Shown here: piece after piece, positions 44,365 to 55,425 of the stretch
How the letters are laid out: every line of letters begins with the position of its first letter
Position numbering within the stretch: the stretch's first letter is position 1
NCBI GenBank assembly: GCA_943736015.1
Contig: OX031061.1
Span: 13,153,290-13,217,289, forward strand
Length of the DNA: 64,000 nucleotides
Source: Tridacna crocea
Taxonomy: Eukaryota; Mollusca; Bivalvia; Cardiida; Cardiidae
Direction of reading: 5' to 3'
Position numbers and translations under genes: made by a program
Notes under the pieces: generated by a model
Told to the model about the DNA's origin: nothing
What the model saw: only the letters and a program-made list of their open reading frames with translations
Database searches by the model: none

Positions 44365-46650
44365 AGGATTTCCAAATTGTGTGAAATATTTAGCGAATAT
44401 GATTTTCACAAGAATGACACACTCTCGAGAATTTCCATCCCGTAAAAAGAAAAACGATATAGGGTATTCATTTTTATAAACAAAAAAATGTTTTAGAGCT
44501 GGGTTTTTTTTTTTTTGGCAGAGGGTAAGGGGATAGGCATAGTTACTCTATGAAGTTAGTAACACATTAGTCAAACAAAATCAACAGACTTATAAAAATA
44601 ACTCGGCCTGACTTCCTCAGGAAACCTTTTCACTTTGATTTTCAAGTAAATGTTACAGATCTATAGCGCTTTTCTTTCCAAGATGCAGGTTTCAAACCAA
44701 GTTTTACACCTGTAAACATTGGCCCGTGCACCAAGATAAAGTATATCTTGTACCATATAGAAGATATAGTGATGATGGAGAACATTGTTGCCTTGTTTTA
44801 TGTCAAAGATAGAGTCTCACATTTGTGAGAATCTGAAATTTGTGTTTATGTTTTTTCATTGTTATTAAACTTTACTAAAATAGATATGATGCTCACCAAG
44901 GCTCTTATAACACCACAGGACAAGTAGCGGATTCGCGGGATAAGAAACAGACATAAAACGGATATGAACGGACACAAACAGATGAAAGGATTTTTTATCT
45001 GTTACTCGTCCGTTAGCTCGGTGTGACCAAGTCTCTAAGAAACAATTTTATTCGAGTTTCTTTGGAGCTGTACATGTACAATACACATGTACATGTAGGC
45101 CTATGTTTTAACACATGAACTGTTATTCTTGACCTTCATTTATTTGATAAGAATCTTACATTTATTGGCATTTTATGTAAATTTCTATGAAACGCATCAA
45201 CTGAATTTTTTTATCACGCTTGCCAAAGGCTCGCTTTACTCTACCAAGTGACAAAATTTTAGTGTTATGCAATTTTAAAGCATTTGCAGTAGATAAAAGT
45301 GGTATAAATGACAAACTTTCTCCTTGATTCTTTGAAACAGTAGAAAACATTTTGATTACCAGAAAGTTATTTTTTTTCCCCACAATGTTTTCAAAAATCA
45401 TCTTCTAGGGTTTTTAAAACTGTGTTATGTTTGAAAAATGGTAAATGATATTTTTTTCTAGACTCTGTATTCCTTTTATATTTTTTTAGGTATACTGGCC
45501 GAAGACCAGCAGGCTTATGTCATGGCCTGGTGTCTGGCGTCCGTCCGTCCACCCATCCGTCCATCGGCCCATGCGTGCATTAACTTTTATTTCAAACATC
45601 TTCTTCTCTGAAACTGCCCATCCAATTTTGATGAAACTTCACAGAAATGATCCTGCTATGGTCCTCTTCAGAATTCCTTGAAAGAATTTGATTCCTTCAA
45701 AAACTCTGGTTGCCATGGCATCAAAACTGAAAAATATTTATTTTTTTTTAAAATCTTCTACTCTGAAATCGTAAGGTGTAGGGCTACTAAATTTGGCATG
45801 TAGCTTTATCTAGTGGACCTCTATCAAGTTCCTTCAAATAATAAGCCCGGTCCCCGAGGGTCACAAGCTTTACATGGGCTTATATTGAGATTTTTTTAAA
45901 ATCTACTTGTACCTAGCCATAAGGCCTAGGCCTACCAGACTTTGCATGTAGCTTTCTCTAGTGGGCCTCTACCAGGAGGGCCAAAATTATAGCCTTGCAG
46001 TCAAGTTTTTTCCCACACCATGGTTCACAACTTGCTCATAGGATTTTTATAGAAAAAAAAATGTGTATGTCTTCAAGTTTGAAACCAATTGGCCAAAAAC
46101 TGTAATTTTTGGCTTGTAGTATTTTTCCTTATTAGCCAGTGGAGCGATACAGGGCCATCATGGCCCTCTTGTTTATTTATGTTATGCACATTCACGCCAT
46201 AAAACAACAATTATTCATTCATTCATTATGCACTTTCGATGTCACAAATGTATGACAATTTTGACATCATTTTGTACATATTGCATTGAATTGAATGGAT
46301 GTTAAGTATATAACCACAGTTGTATCTTAAGTGTAGACGGCTTTGCATCTTCTGACCTGTAATTTGTGAAACATAGGGCATATTCCTTTCGCTACTCCGA
46401 ACACTCCAAAAACATGTAGGTCAATGTAACATTTTAGAACACTGTGTCGTGTTCTTCAGAACATGTTTTGATTGTTCTAATTCAATCGAGGTGCAGCACA
46501 CTTGCTGAACGGTTGCTAGGTGATACAAGATGGTAAAAATATGGACAATTCTTCATAGCGGAGCTTGCAACTGTCTCAGTTTTACGCCATAAATAGGAGC
46601 ATTGTAGACTCGTCTCTCCCTCTCCGCAGCTAATCATATTCTCCACTATT
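44365..46650 (+). repeat. Tandem segmental duplication, copy 1
   Basis: Aligns by eye with 46,651-48,397. Shared landmarks include TATTTAGCGAATAT, CCAAGATGCAGGTTTCAAAC, ATTGGCCCGTGCACCAAGAT, ATGATGCTCACCAAGGCTCT, a truncated MITE (45,230-45,440), GTGTAGACGGCTTTGCATCT and CTCTCCGCAGCTAATCATAT. This copy carries a further inserted element at 45,484-46,172. Confidence 0.8.
45484..46172 (+). repeat. Second-type element inserted in copy 1 only
   Basis: Head TTAGGTATACTGGCCGAAGA, CCAGCAGGCTTATGTCATG, GTCCGTCCGTCC. The core has GGTTGCCATGGCATC and GCATGTAGCTTTATCTAGTG. The tail is ACAGGGCCATCATGGCCCTC, TTGTTT. Copy 2 reads TTTTATAATATTTATTTACA at the same place, without the element. Confidence 0.78.
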
Positions 46651-48397
46651 TCCAGGATTTCTAAATTGTGTGGAATATTTAGCGAATATAATTTTCATGA
46701 GAATGACATACTTGCAAAAAGTTCCTTCGCGCGAAAAGAAAAATGATATAGGGTATTCATTTCTATAAAAAAATAATCAATTCCATTGAAAACATTTTTT
46801 TTTATGTAAATAGTCATGCTTAGATGAGTTGAGTGTAATTTGCAGAGTGTTTTGTATGGTAGTTCTCTGTTTTAGAATTTTAATGTGTATGTTAAGAAAA
46901 AATATTACTTCTGCAACTAAATTTTTCGGAATATTCTTGTCAAAGTACATTTTTGTGAGAGTTAATTGATATTTTGTTTGAATTATACTTGATCATACCT
47001 ACTTGTTTTTAGTGATATTATCTTGAAATGTAAAATTATAGAAGGTTTTAAAGCTTTTTTTTTTCACTGTGATTTTCAAGTAAATGTTACAGGTCTATAG
47101 CTCTTTTCTTTCCAAGATGCAGGTTTCAAACCAAGTTTTTACACCTGTAAACATTGGCCCGTGCACCAAGATAAAGTATATCTTGTACCATATACAAGAT
47201 AAAGTGATGATGGAGGATATTGTTGCCTTGTTTTATGTCAAAGATAGAGTCTTACATTTGTGAGAATCTGAAATTTGTGTTTATGTTTTTTCATTGTTAT
47301 TAAACTTTACTAAAATAGATATGATGCTCACCAAGGCTCTTATAATACATTTCTCTTTTGCATGTTTCTGTCCATTTTGTGCGGTGGAAAGGTTTGAACT
47401 GCTCAAAACTCCCCACCGGGCGAAAATGACATGGCCTGACACCACCAGACAAGTAGCGGATTCCCGGGATGAGACACAGACATAAAACGGATATGAACGA
47501 ACTCAAACACATGAAATGATTTTTTATCCGTTACTCGTCCGTTAGCTTGGTGTGACCAAGGCTTAGAAACAATTATATGCAAGTTTCTTTGGAGCTATTT
47601 TCTGTCGAATAAGTATATTTCAATACACATGTACATGTACGCCCATGTTTTAACACATGAACTGTTATTCTTGACCTACATTTATGTGATATAAGAATCT
47701 TACATTTATTGGCTTATGTAATTTTTTATGAAATTCGTCAACTAAAATTTTCATTAAGCTTGCAAAAGGCTCGCTTTACTCTACCAAGTGACAAAACTTT
47801 AGTGTTATGCAATTTTAAAGCATTAGCAGTAGATAAAAGTGGTTTAAATGATAGACTTTCTCCTTAATTCTTCGAAACAGTAGAAAACAATTTGATTATC
47901 AGAATTCTTTTTCCCACAATGTTTTCAGAAATCATCTTCTAGGGTTTTTAAAACAGTGTAATGTTTGGAAAATGGTAAATTATATTTTTTCTAGACTTTC
48001 TGTATTCCTTTTATAATATTTATTTACATGTATGTTATACACTTTCGATGTCACAAATGTATGACAATTTTGACATCATTTTGTACATAATTATGACATA
48101 GAAGGGAATGGATGTTAAGTATATAACCACAGTTGCATCTTAAGTGTAGACGGCTTTGCATCTTCTGATCTGTAATTTGTGAAACATAGGGCGTATTCCT
48201 TTCGCTATTCCAAACACAATTAGGTCAATGTGTCGTGTTTTTCAGAAGATGTTCTAATTCAATCGAGGTGCAGCACACTTGCTGGACGGTTGCTAGGTGA
48301 TACAACATGGCAAAAGGATGGACAATTCTTCATAGCGAACTTAAAGAAGCATTGTAGACTCGTCTGTCCCTCTCCGCAGCTAATCATATTCTCCACT
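46651..48397 (+). repeat. Tandem segmental duplication, copy 2
   Basis: See copy 1. It has about 90 bp at 47,343-47,432 (GTGCGGTGGAAAGGTTTGAA ...) that is missing in copy 1, and lacks the 0.69-kb element. Both copies contain the same MITE remnant (here 47,760-47,960), which therefore predates the duplication. Confidence 0.8.
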
Positions 48398-48988
48398 AAC
48401 ACAGCTTAAACAGTAGCTCTTGCAAAAACCATCATGGCAATGTACATTCATTTTGATATTGATAAGAACAATATTTCAAAAATGCTACATTCAGAACACA
48501 ATTCCAGAACAGTGTTTGTGTTCTGACATATTCCATTCTTCCAGAAGAGTATTCCAGAATACAGATGACTCTGTCAGAACAGGTGAATGGAATACACTCA
48601 TTGTTATGCGATAATATGAATCAGATAACTGTTGGCGTTTGAGATAACATTTTATTAAACTTGTGAAGAGAAATCGGTATTAAGGGTGCCAAAGGTATGC
48701 TTTATAATGACTTTTTTAATAAAGTTTTAACTCGAATGTCAACTCCCAATATTAACGAATAATATGCTTTTTCAAAATATGTTAAAATCATTTCCTGACA
48801 AATGAATGCAGATTGGATTTGAATTAAGCTGTAATAAATCTGTTAGCATGAAATAGTTTATGCCATTTCTTAAATTATTGTTAAAGAAAGGGCTGTCTTT
48901 AAGTACATGTATGAGATATTTGCTCCTTTTTGATGTTTATTTTTTTATACAATATCCAATTATAAAGTAGGTCACATTTCTCCCGTTT

Positions 48989-50350
48989 TTTAGCTCACTT
49001 GAGCACAAAGTGCTCAGAGTGAGCTATTGTGATCACTCACCGTCCGTCGGCGTCCGTCCATCTGTCGTCCGTACATCCGTCCACATTTCCTTGTTTACAC
49101 TCTAGCATCTACAATTTTAGCCAATCAGCACTAAACTTGGTCAAAATATAAATAAAATCTCAGACGAGTTCTATCATGGTTATTTGCCCTTGGATTAGAA
49201 AAAAAATGCTATATTTGACTTGGCTAACACTCTAGCATCTACAACTATTAACTAATCGGCACCAGACTTAGTCAAAATATACATGACCATCAGATCTCGG
49301 ATGAATTTGATTATGAGTGTAATCGGATTAGAACAACTGGAGTTATTTGCCCTTGAATTCGAAAAATTGCTATGTTTCACTGTGTTTACACTCTAGCATC
49401 TACAAATATCAATCAATTAGTTCCAAACTTGGTCAAATTACATTTAACTCTAAGATCTTGGATGAGTTCGATTATAAGTGTAATCAGACCAGAACAACTG
49501 GAGTTATTTGCCCATGAATTAGAAAGTTCTTTAGAATAGTTCTTAGTCCGGAGCATACCTGTCATCTTCAGTCCAACTGACTTGAAACTAGGCATTTGTG
49601 TTTGTTCCAATAATACAGAGTGCAGTGTGAAAGAACCATAACTCTACCTAATAATGTTTATAAGTTATTTCCCTTTGATTATCATTTTTACATCATTTTC
49701 TGATCGTCTGGAATATAACTTTGTCATCTACAGCCGGAACATCTTCAAATTTGATATGCATAATGGTTGAAAAGTTATAGTTTGCAGTGCACAAGAACCA
49801 TAACTCTTCCTAGCATAAATTTTGAGTTATTGCTCCTTTGACCTTCATTTTGATAGCATTTCTTGCTTGTCCGGAGCAAAAGTTTGTCATCTTAAGTAGA
49901 AATTTGGTATGCTTATTTGTCGAAATATTTGGAACTGCAGTGCCTAAGAATTGCAACTCTACATTGTGCTGTCTTTGACCTATTTCCCTTTGAATGTCAT
50001 TTTTACAGCATTTAGTGCCTGTTCAGAATAAAATTTTGTCATCTTAAGTCAGAACGACTTCAAACTTGGTATGCATCTTTGTTGCAATATTACGGAGTAC
50101 AGTGCGCAAGAACAATAACTCTCCCTAGTGCGAATTTTGAGTAATTCCACTCTGATCTTCATTTTTACAGTATTTCCTGCTTGTCTTGAAAGGAACTTTG
50201 AATCCTCAAGTTAAATTGCGACAATTTGCTGCTCCTGTTTCATTATCATTTGGCCTTGAACATTGATATGTGATATTTATCTTTATTTTAGACCTTTGCT
50301 GCTTGGTACCAAGGTGAGCAATATAGCACCATTATGACCCTCTTGTTTTT
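48989..50350 (+). repeat. Tandem-cored element
   Basis: Head TTTTTTAGCTCACTTGAGCA, CACCGTCCGTCGGCGTCC. Units carry GTTTACACTCTAGCATCTAC, then a second set with AGAACCATAACTCTNCCTA and TTGGTATGC. The tail is AGCACCATTATGACCCTC, TTGTTTTT. The interval 48,398-48,988 has no supported gene. Confidence 0.66.
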
Positions 50351-50739
50351 TTCATGTCTTTTCCACGATGTTGCTTTTATTAACGAATTCAACATTAAGT
50401 TATTTAGATATAGGTCATGGCACCTAGTGCACCTATGCTTGAATTTGGCCAAAACATGTATTATTGCTCCTGCGTTATCAAGTGGGACGAGCATATAATA
50501 CCACAGCTACCTGTCTGTACTGGTATGTGTGCTACAAGCTTAATCATTTTCAAGACAAAAAATGGCTATAAATTTTAAACATTCATAGAAACAACTTTAT
50601 ATATGCGAGACTCAAGTAATAAATCGTGTCACAAACATGATGGGTTTTAGGTGTTTTTTTTTTTTATTTAGTTCACTTGAGCAGGGGCGATCTTGGACGA
50701 TATTCAAATACCACTGGTTGTGAATGAATGTTTTTTCTT

Positions 50740-51270
50740 CTTTACTATTTTCCACACAGCCCATGTTTCAATGACACTTCTTTCTAAACATTGAAAGAAA
50801 GGAGAAACTGCCGGTGACCAGATTTTTACCTCTTCCCGAAATGTTTTCTTTTTGAATGATAAATTCTAAAATAAATAATGATAATCATGGTATTAATTAT
50901 AATTCATCACATATTAAACTCCCTCGTTTTCAGTGTAATATACCCATTACGAACTTTATTATCTTATACACGTTTGATGTCACATTTGTGTGACGTCATT
51001 TTTGACGTCATTTTGTGTGCATTACATTCAAGTGAGTGGGTCTCATGGAAAATACCGCGGGTGCATTTATGAATGTTTTTGCATCATCTGATCTTTATTT
51101 TGTGAAATATCGTTATGTGATAAAAAAAAATCTGACAATCGTAGGCGTTTGGGATAAGATTTTATTAAACTCGTCAAGGTAAAATGTCATTAAGCTCGCC
51201 AAATGCTCGCTTAATAACATTTCCCTAGACTTGTTTGATAAAATCTTATCTCAAATGCCCACTTACGTCA
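50740..51270. repeat. Diverged third relative of the duplicated segment
   Basis: Contains a decayed MITE core (GAAAGGAGAAACTGCCGGTG), then TTTGATGTCACATTTGTGTG and GCATCATCTGATCTTTATTTT, which parallel 48,045-48,180. It ends in an inverted repeat (GATAAGATTTTATTAAAC at 51,153; its inverse GTTTGATAAAATCTTATC at 51,233). Confidence 0.5.
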
Positions 51271-51391
51271 GATCCTATATATCTTTTTATGGGTAGAAAA
51301 CATTGTGGAAATAGAAGAAAATGCTGGCTACCGACCTTTTCACCTTTTCGTATAGTGTTTTCCAACACCCTGTTTTTCAGGGTCAATAAAT

Positions 51392-51556
51392 AGAGTTTAT
51401 TTCATCAGCTTGTGGTTAATATGGGGAAATATTTGCCGAAAAAAGGAAAGTTATGCGAAAATAACGAGTGTCGTAAGGCACGTGTTATTTTCGCGGACCC
51501 TTCCCTTTTGAGGCAAATATTTCCACATAATTATGAACCACAAGCTGATGAAATGA
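51392..51556. repeat. Foldback hairpin about 160 bp
   Basis: The arms pair TTTCATCAGCTTGTGGTT with AACCACAAGCTGATGAAA, GGAAATATTTGCC with GGCAAATATTTCC, and GCGAAAATAAC with GTTATTTTCGC, around the loop AGTGTCGTAAGGCACG. The 63-codon open frame here is a by-product. Confidence 0.75.
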
Positions 51557-51567
51557 ATCATAATATT

Positions 51568-51789
51568 TCCTCTGATCATTTTATCAACGAATGCCACTTT
51601 TAAAACTACTGATCTCAAGTCTGTTAACCGGATAATAGTTATTTTCAGAAAATGTAGTTCCAGATTTTCGGCAGGAGGACCTCTGATAATTTTATCAATG
51701 AAAGCCACTTTTAAAACTACTGATCTCAAGTCAATTAACCGGATAACCGTTATTTTCAGAAAAAGTAGTTCCAGATTTTCGGCAGGAGG
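51568..51789 (+). repeat. Two direct 111-bp repeats
   Basis: Units 51,568-51,678 and 51,679-51,789 share CCACTTTTAAAACTACTGAT, AACCGGATAA and TTCCAGATTTTCGGCAGGAG, with few differences. Confidence 0.85.
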
Positions 51790-52019
51790 AAAATATTTAC
51801 TGTGACGGGGAAATAATTCCCTCAGCTTAAATTACGACATTTCTTTATGCACAACATTTCTAAAAATAGACACATGAAGTATAATATAAATTCTGGATTG
51901 TTGAGGGTTCATTCTATACCTTGCGGCAAATATCCAAGACATATGACGTCTATGGAGAAAACATTTTAGAAGACTTATGAAATTTAACCAATAGGAATAG
52001 CTTCTGGAAATTTTGTGTT

Positions 52020-52155
52020 TTTGAAAGTAGAAAATATATCGTAGGAAAAGGAGGATGTCATGGGTAGTAGTATTTTTTTCTATTTCCCATAATGCTTACA
52101 AAAGCTCTTACTCCAGGGATGCAAAAACCAGGGAATTATTTGTTAGAGGTTTAAC
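52020..52155 (+). mobile_element. Decayed hairpin MITE
   Basis: GTAGAAAATATATCGTAGGAAAAG, then TTCTATTTCCCATAATGCTT and GTTAGAGGTTTAA. The hairpin core is largely lost. Confidence 0.45.
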
Positions 52156-52438
52156 ACGCGATGAATTGGCAAAAATGAACCAAGATTATCCTTTCATAAC
52201 CTTAAACGACAACAGATGTGCATTTTTAATCACCGATTTATTGCAATGAAACAAGTCATGAGAGATGTTTGGTGTCGACCGACTCAGTATTTCTAGAATG
52301 CATTGACACTACTTGCCACTGACATCGCTCGGTTGACAAGAATATTTCAACCTTACAATGCTCTGTTAATGAGTCAAAGGCGTGGGAAGGTTTTGTAATG
52401 GGGGTTCGTATAATCCTTTGACATACATGCTGGTCTTT

Positions 52439-52667
52439 TTAACTCATTACCAAACGACAATATTTTAGGCTTGTCCAAATCGAAAGCATTTGCAGACGAC
52501 AAGATGAAAGTGACTGAAAATTTGAAATTAGTTTTGTGAAGGGTAGAAAACATTGTGGGAAAAGGAGAAAATGCTGGTTACCAGCATTTTTTCCTTTTCC
52601 CACAATGTTTTCAAAAGGCCTCTTTTCCAGGGGAGTCAAAAGTAGGGATTGTGTGGTAATGGGTTAA
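52439..52667 (+). mobile_element. Hairpin MITE copy
   Basis: TTAACTCATTACCAAACGAC to TTGTGTGGTAATGGGTTAA; hairpin ATGCTGGTTACCAGCAT; TTAA on both sides. Confidence 0.8.
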
Positions 52668-53284
52668 CGTGTCCATGGAAAAAACTATGTCAAAGACAGT
52701 AATTAAAATGTTTCTACAATTTCGTTAATTAATCGGGAAATAATAGTGGATTATTAGGTTGAATAATTAAAAGTTAAGACCAGCAGCGTAATTAATCGAT
52801 TTCATAGCAACTACTAGTAATTCGGAACTGGATCTACATGTTTATAACTTGGACCTTTTGTACGCATCAGGTCTATTTCAGAAGTGGTTAAATCTAATTA
52901 TCTATAAGAAAAAAAAGTACCTTTTCAAAATATCTATTAATCCATATATTTTCAGATTGATATGTTGTGTCACTTTTTAAAAATGTATAAGAATAGCGGA
53001 CACTAGGGACAGGAACCTAGAAGAAAACATACTCATGGAAATTAATTAAACAACAAAAATTCATAGTTGTATACGAAAAACACGATTTTTATAAGAATTT
53101 ATTGAAGTTGTTCCATCTTGCTAGTCAACATGATAATAACATGGGAGATGTAATGCCAATACAAAGGCACGCAATGCACTTGAAGCATCATACTCTGTTT
53201 TTGTAGAAAAATCAAGTTTGCTGCTCTCCCATTCTCCAGTTTGTCCTTTCAATAGCGTGGAAAATTCAGTTGACATCAAGTTGA

Positions 53285-53460
53285 CCACAGTCCTTCAATA
53301 GTTTCCAGACTCTTGAGCAAATAACGATCTACGAGCGATGTCAAAGACCGTCAAGGGTATGACAGACCTCGTAAGACAACACCCAGCGAGGACAGAGTGC
53401 TCATCAGGTTTGTGCGGCGCCGTCCATGGGATTCCAGCACATTGTTAAGACAGTAGTGGT
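53285..53460 (+). pseudogene. Tc1-like transposase N-terminal fragment
   Basis: One frame reads VDHSPSIVSRLLSK, a TAA stop, then RSTSDVKDRQGYDRPRKTT and PSEDRVLIRFVRRRPWDSST. This matches the helix-turn-helix recognition segment and the GRPRxTTxxEDRxLxRLVRR segment of Tc1-family transposases: HTH (STVSRLxxKY), basic GRPRKTT hinge, then the second HTH. The in-frame stop, the absence of any DDE catalytic part, and a MITE remnant starting at 53,485 show a dead fragment. The upstream boundary is uncertain because the frame is not conserved before about 53,285. Confidence 0.72.
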
Positions 53461-53484
53461 TATCAGGTATTTCTAATAGAACGG

Positions 53485-53632
53485 TCAGATAACCAGCATT
53501 TTCTCCTTTTCCGGCAATGTTTCCTACCCTTTTCTAATCAAATTTCAACTTTTGATTCACATTTATGTTGTCGTCTGCAGAACCTATCAATGTGGACTAG
53601 TCCAAATTTTGTCGTTTCGTAAAAGTTAAAAA
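53485..53632 (-). mobile_element. Truncated hairpin MITE
   Basis: ATAACCAGCATTTTCTCCTT, CAATGTTTCCTACCC, then GTTGTCGTCTGCAGAACC and TTTTGTCGTTTCGTAAAAG. Confidence 0.6.
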
Positions 53633-53956
53633 GTACTTAATATATCTGTAAAAAAACATCAGTTCGTGTCAACCTGCGCAGTCAAAACAGGCTGATATGA
53701 ATCAATTTTTTTGTAACATCCAATTTTTCTGCATGTCGCAGGACCACTGTACCTCATGATTTAGTCGGTTGTTGTACAAAATTAATTCTAATTTTGTGAT
53801 GACGTGCTTGGTATCGTACTTTTCGGAGATACATTAAGGTAGTGGACCTGTAACAGAAAACCGTTATTTCCACGATAATATTAGAGTTGACAAACTGTAC
53901 ATTGATGAGCAATTGTATGAGGAAAGCAGCTAGGATCAATGTGAGAGTGTTGTAAA

Positions 53957-55171
53957 GTGCCTATCTTGGAACATTGAAGGATTAACAAATGAGAAATTGA
54001 CTGACAGTAACTTTCTATTATGATATAATCTGCTTCAGAGAAACATGGACTAATAAACATTCAAACATTGAGATAAAGGGTTATTCCGATCCAATACATT
54101 CATTCCGTAAATTTAAACATAAGCGTGCAAAAAGATCAAGCGGCGGTTTGGTAATCTATATTAAAGACAGTATTCGAAAGGCAGTAAGCATTGTGAGAAA
54201 TGAAGTTGATTGTATTGTTTGGTTAAAATTTGATAAGGGTTTCTTTGGCTTATCAGAAAATTTATTTCTGGCTGCCTTGTTTTTTGCCCCAGAGAATTCC
54301 CCTTCCTATGATTTATACGATGGTGACTTGTTCCAGATTTTACAGAATGACGTTATGCATTTTAGTAATATCGGAAGCGTCTTCATCATGGGAGATACAA
54401 ATAGCCGAGTTGGTCTAAAATTGGATTATGTAGAGAGGGATTATTTTCTGGATATGGAGGAAATTTCATATGCTGATACTCCTCCCAAACGCACGTCACT
54501 TGACACTGGGTATAATAGATTGGGTGACCATTTGCTAGACTTTTGTAAATCTACCGGAGTTGTGATTGTTAACGGTAGATTTTCCCAAAACTTACCTGTA
54601 TTACTTACAACGGTCAAAGTACCGTAGACTATTTATTGACCCATGCGCACAATTTTTCTTACCTGGCTGATTTTAAAGTTTATGATTTTTTTAGAATTTT
54701 CGAATCATGCTCCTGTATCATTTTCATTTAAAACCAACCTACTTAAACAAAACAGTAAAAATAAATAGTACATACTTCAAATGGAACAATACTTGCAAGG
54801 CCCAATTCTTGAACGATATTTCAAGAGGAATCGAAGATCTTCGAGAAAGCCTACTTTCTGACATAGAAAATCATAGCGAGTCTGACGTACATGTATTACT
54901 TACCAAGTTTACGGATTTCTTATGCAAATGTGGCAACAAGTACTTTAAAAGGCATGTGTGTAACCCGGACAATAATTCAGAAAACCAAGATCAAGCATGG
55001 TTTGATAATCATTGCCGCGACAAGCGCATACTGTACCGCGCAGCTCTAAATCATTTAACAAGTTTAAAACCGAATCGGCTCGTAAAGGGCTATTTGAAAA
55101 ACGCAGAGAATATAAAAGCTACTGCCAAAAACGGAAATCTCAATATAATTCAAATATGGCCAATCAAATGA
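53957..55171 (+). pseudogene. Outer LINE: endonuclease domain and linker
   Basis: Encodes an apurinic-type endonuclease in broken frames. WNIEGLTNEKL and, after a shift, YDIICFRETWTNKH correspond to the N-terminal strands with the catalytic Glu of the ETW motif. The open frame 54,148-54,627 holds SSGGLVIYIKDS upstream, IMGDTNSRVG (the GDFNAR motif) and RLGDHLLDFCKSTGVVIVNG. Frame-shifted STVDYLLTH and SNHAPVSF (the final SDH motif) follow at 54,610-54,720. The next frame (54,707-55,171) is the usual linker to RT, with NQDQAWFDNHCRDKRILYRA. Several stops and shifts make this a pseudogene. In an active LINE this domain nicks target DNA to prime reverse transcription. Confidence 0.82.
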
Positions 55172-55425
55172 ATGACATGAAGCGAACGTGACCGCGAGAA
55201 TTTTGGAAACTATTGTACGAGGGTTGTTCTGGAAGTTCGTAGAATTTTTTTATAGGACAAGTTATAATCGCAGTTTAATAAAATAGAATATACGGGCACA
55301 AATTTCAGATTTTATTCTATCCATTCCCTGTGTATTTTTCTAGTATCTTAAATAGCAAAATTTTCCTAACAGAAATAAAACAGCATGTAAGTCATACCCG
55401 GAGCACGCCGACGTCATAAGTAACG

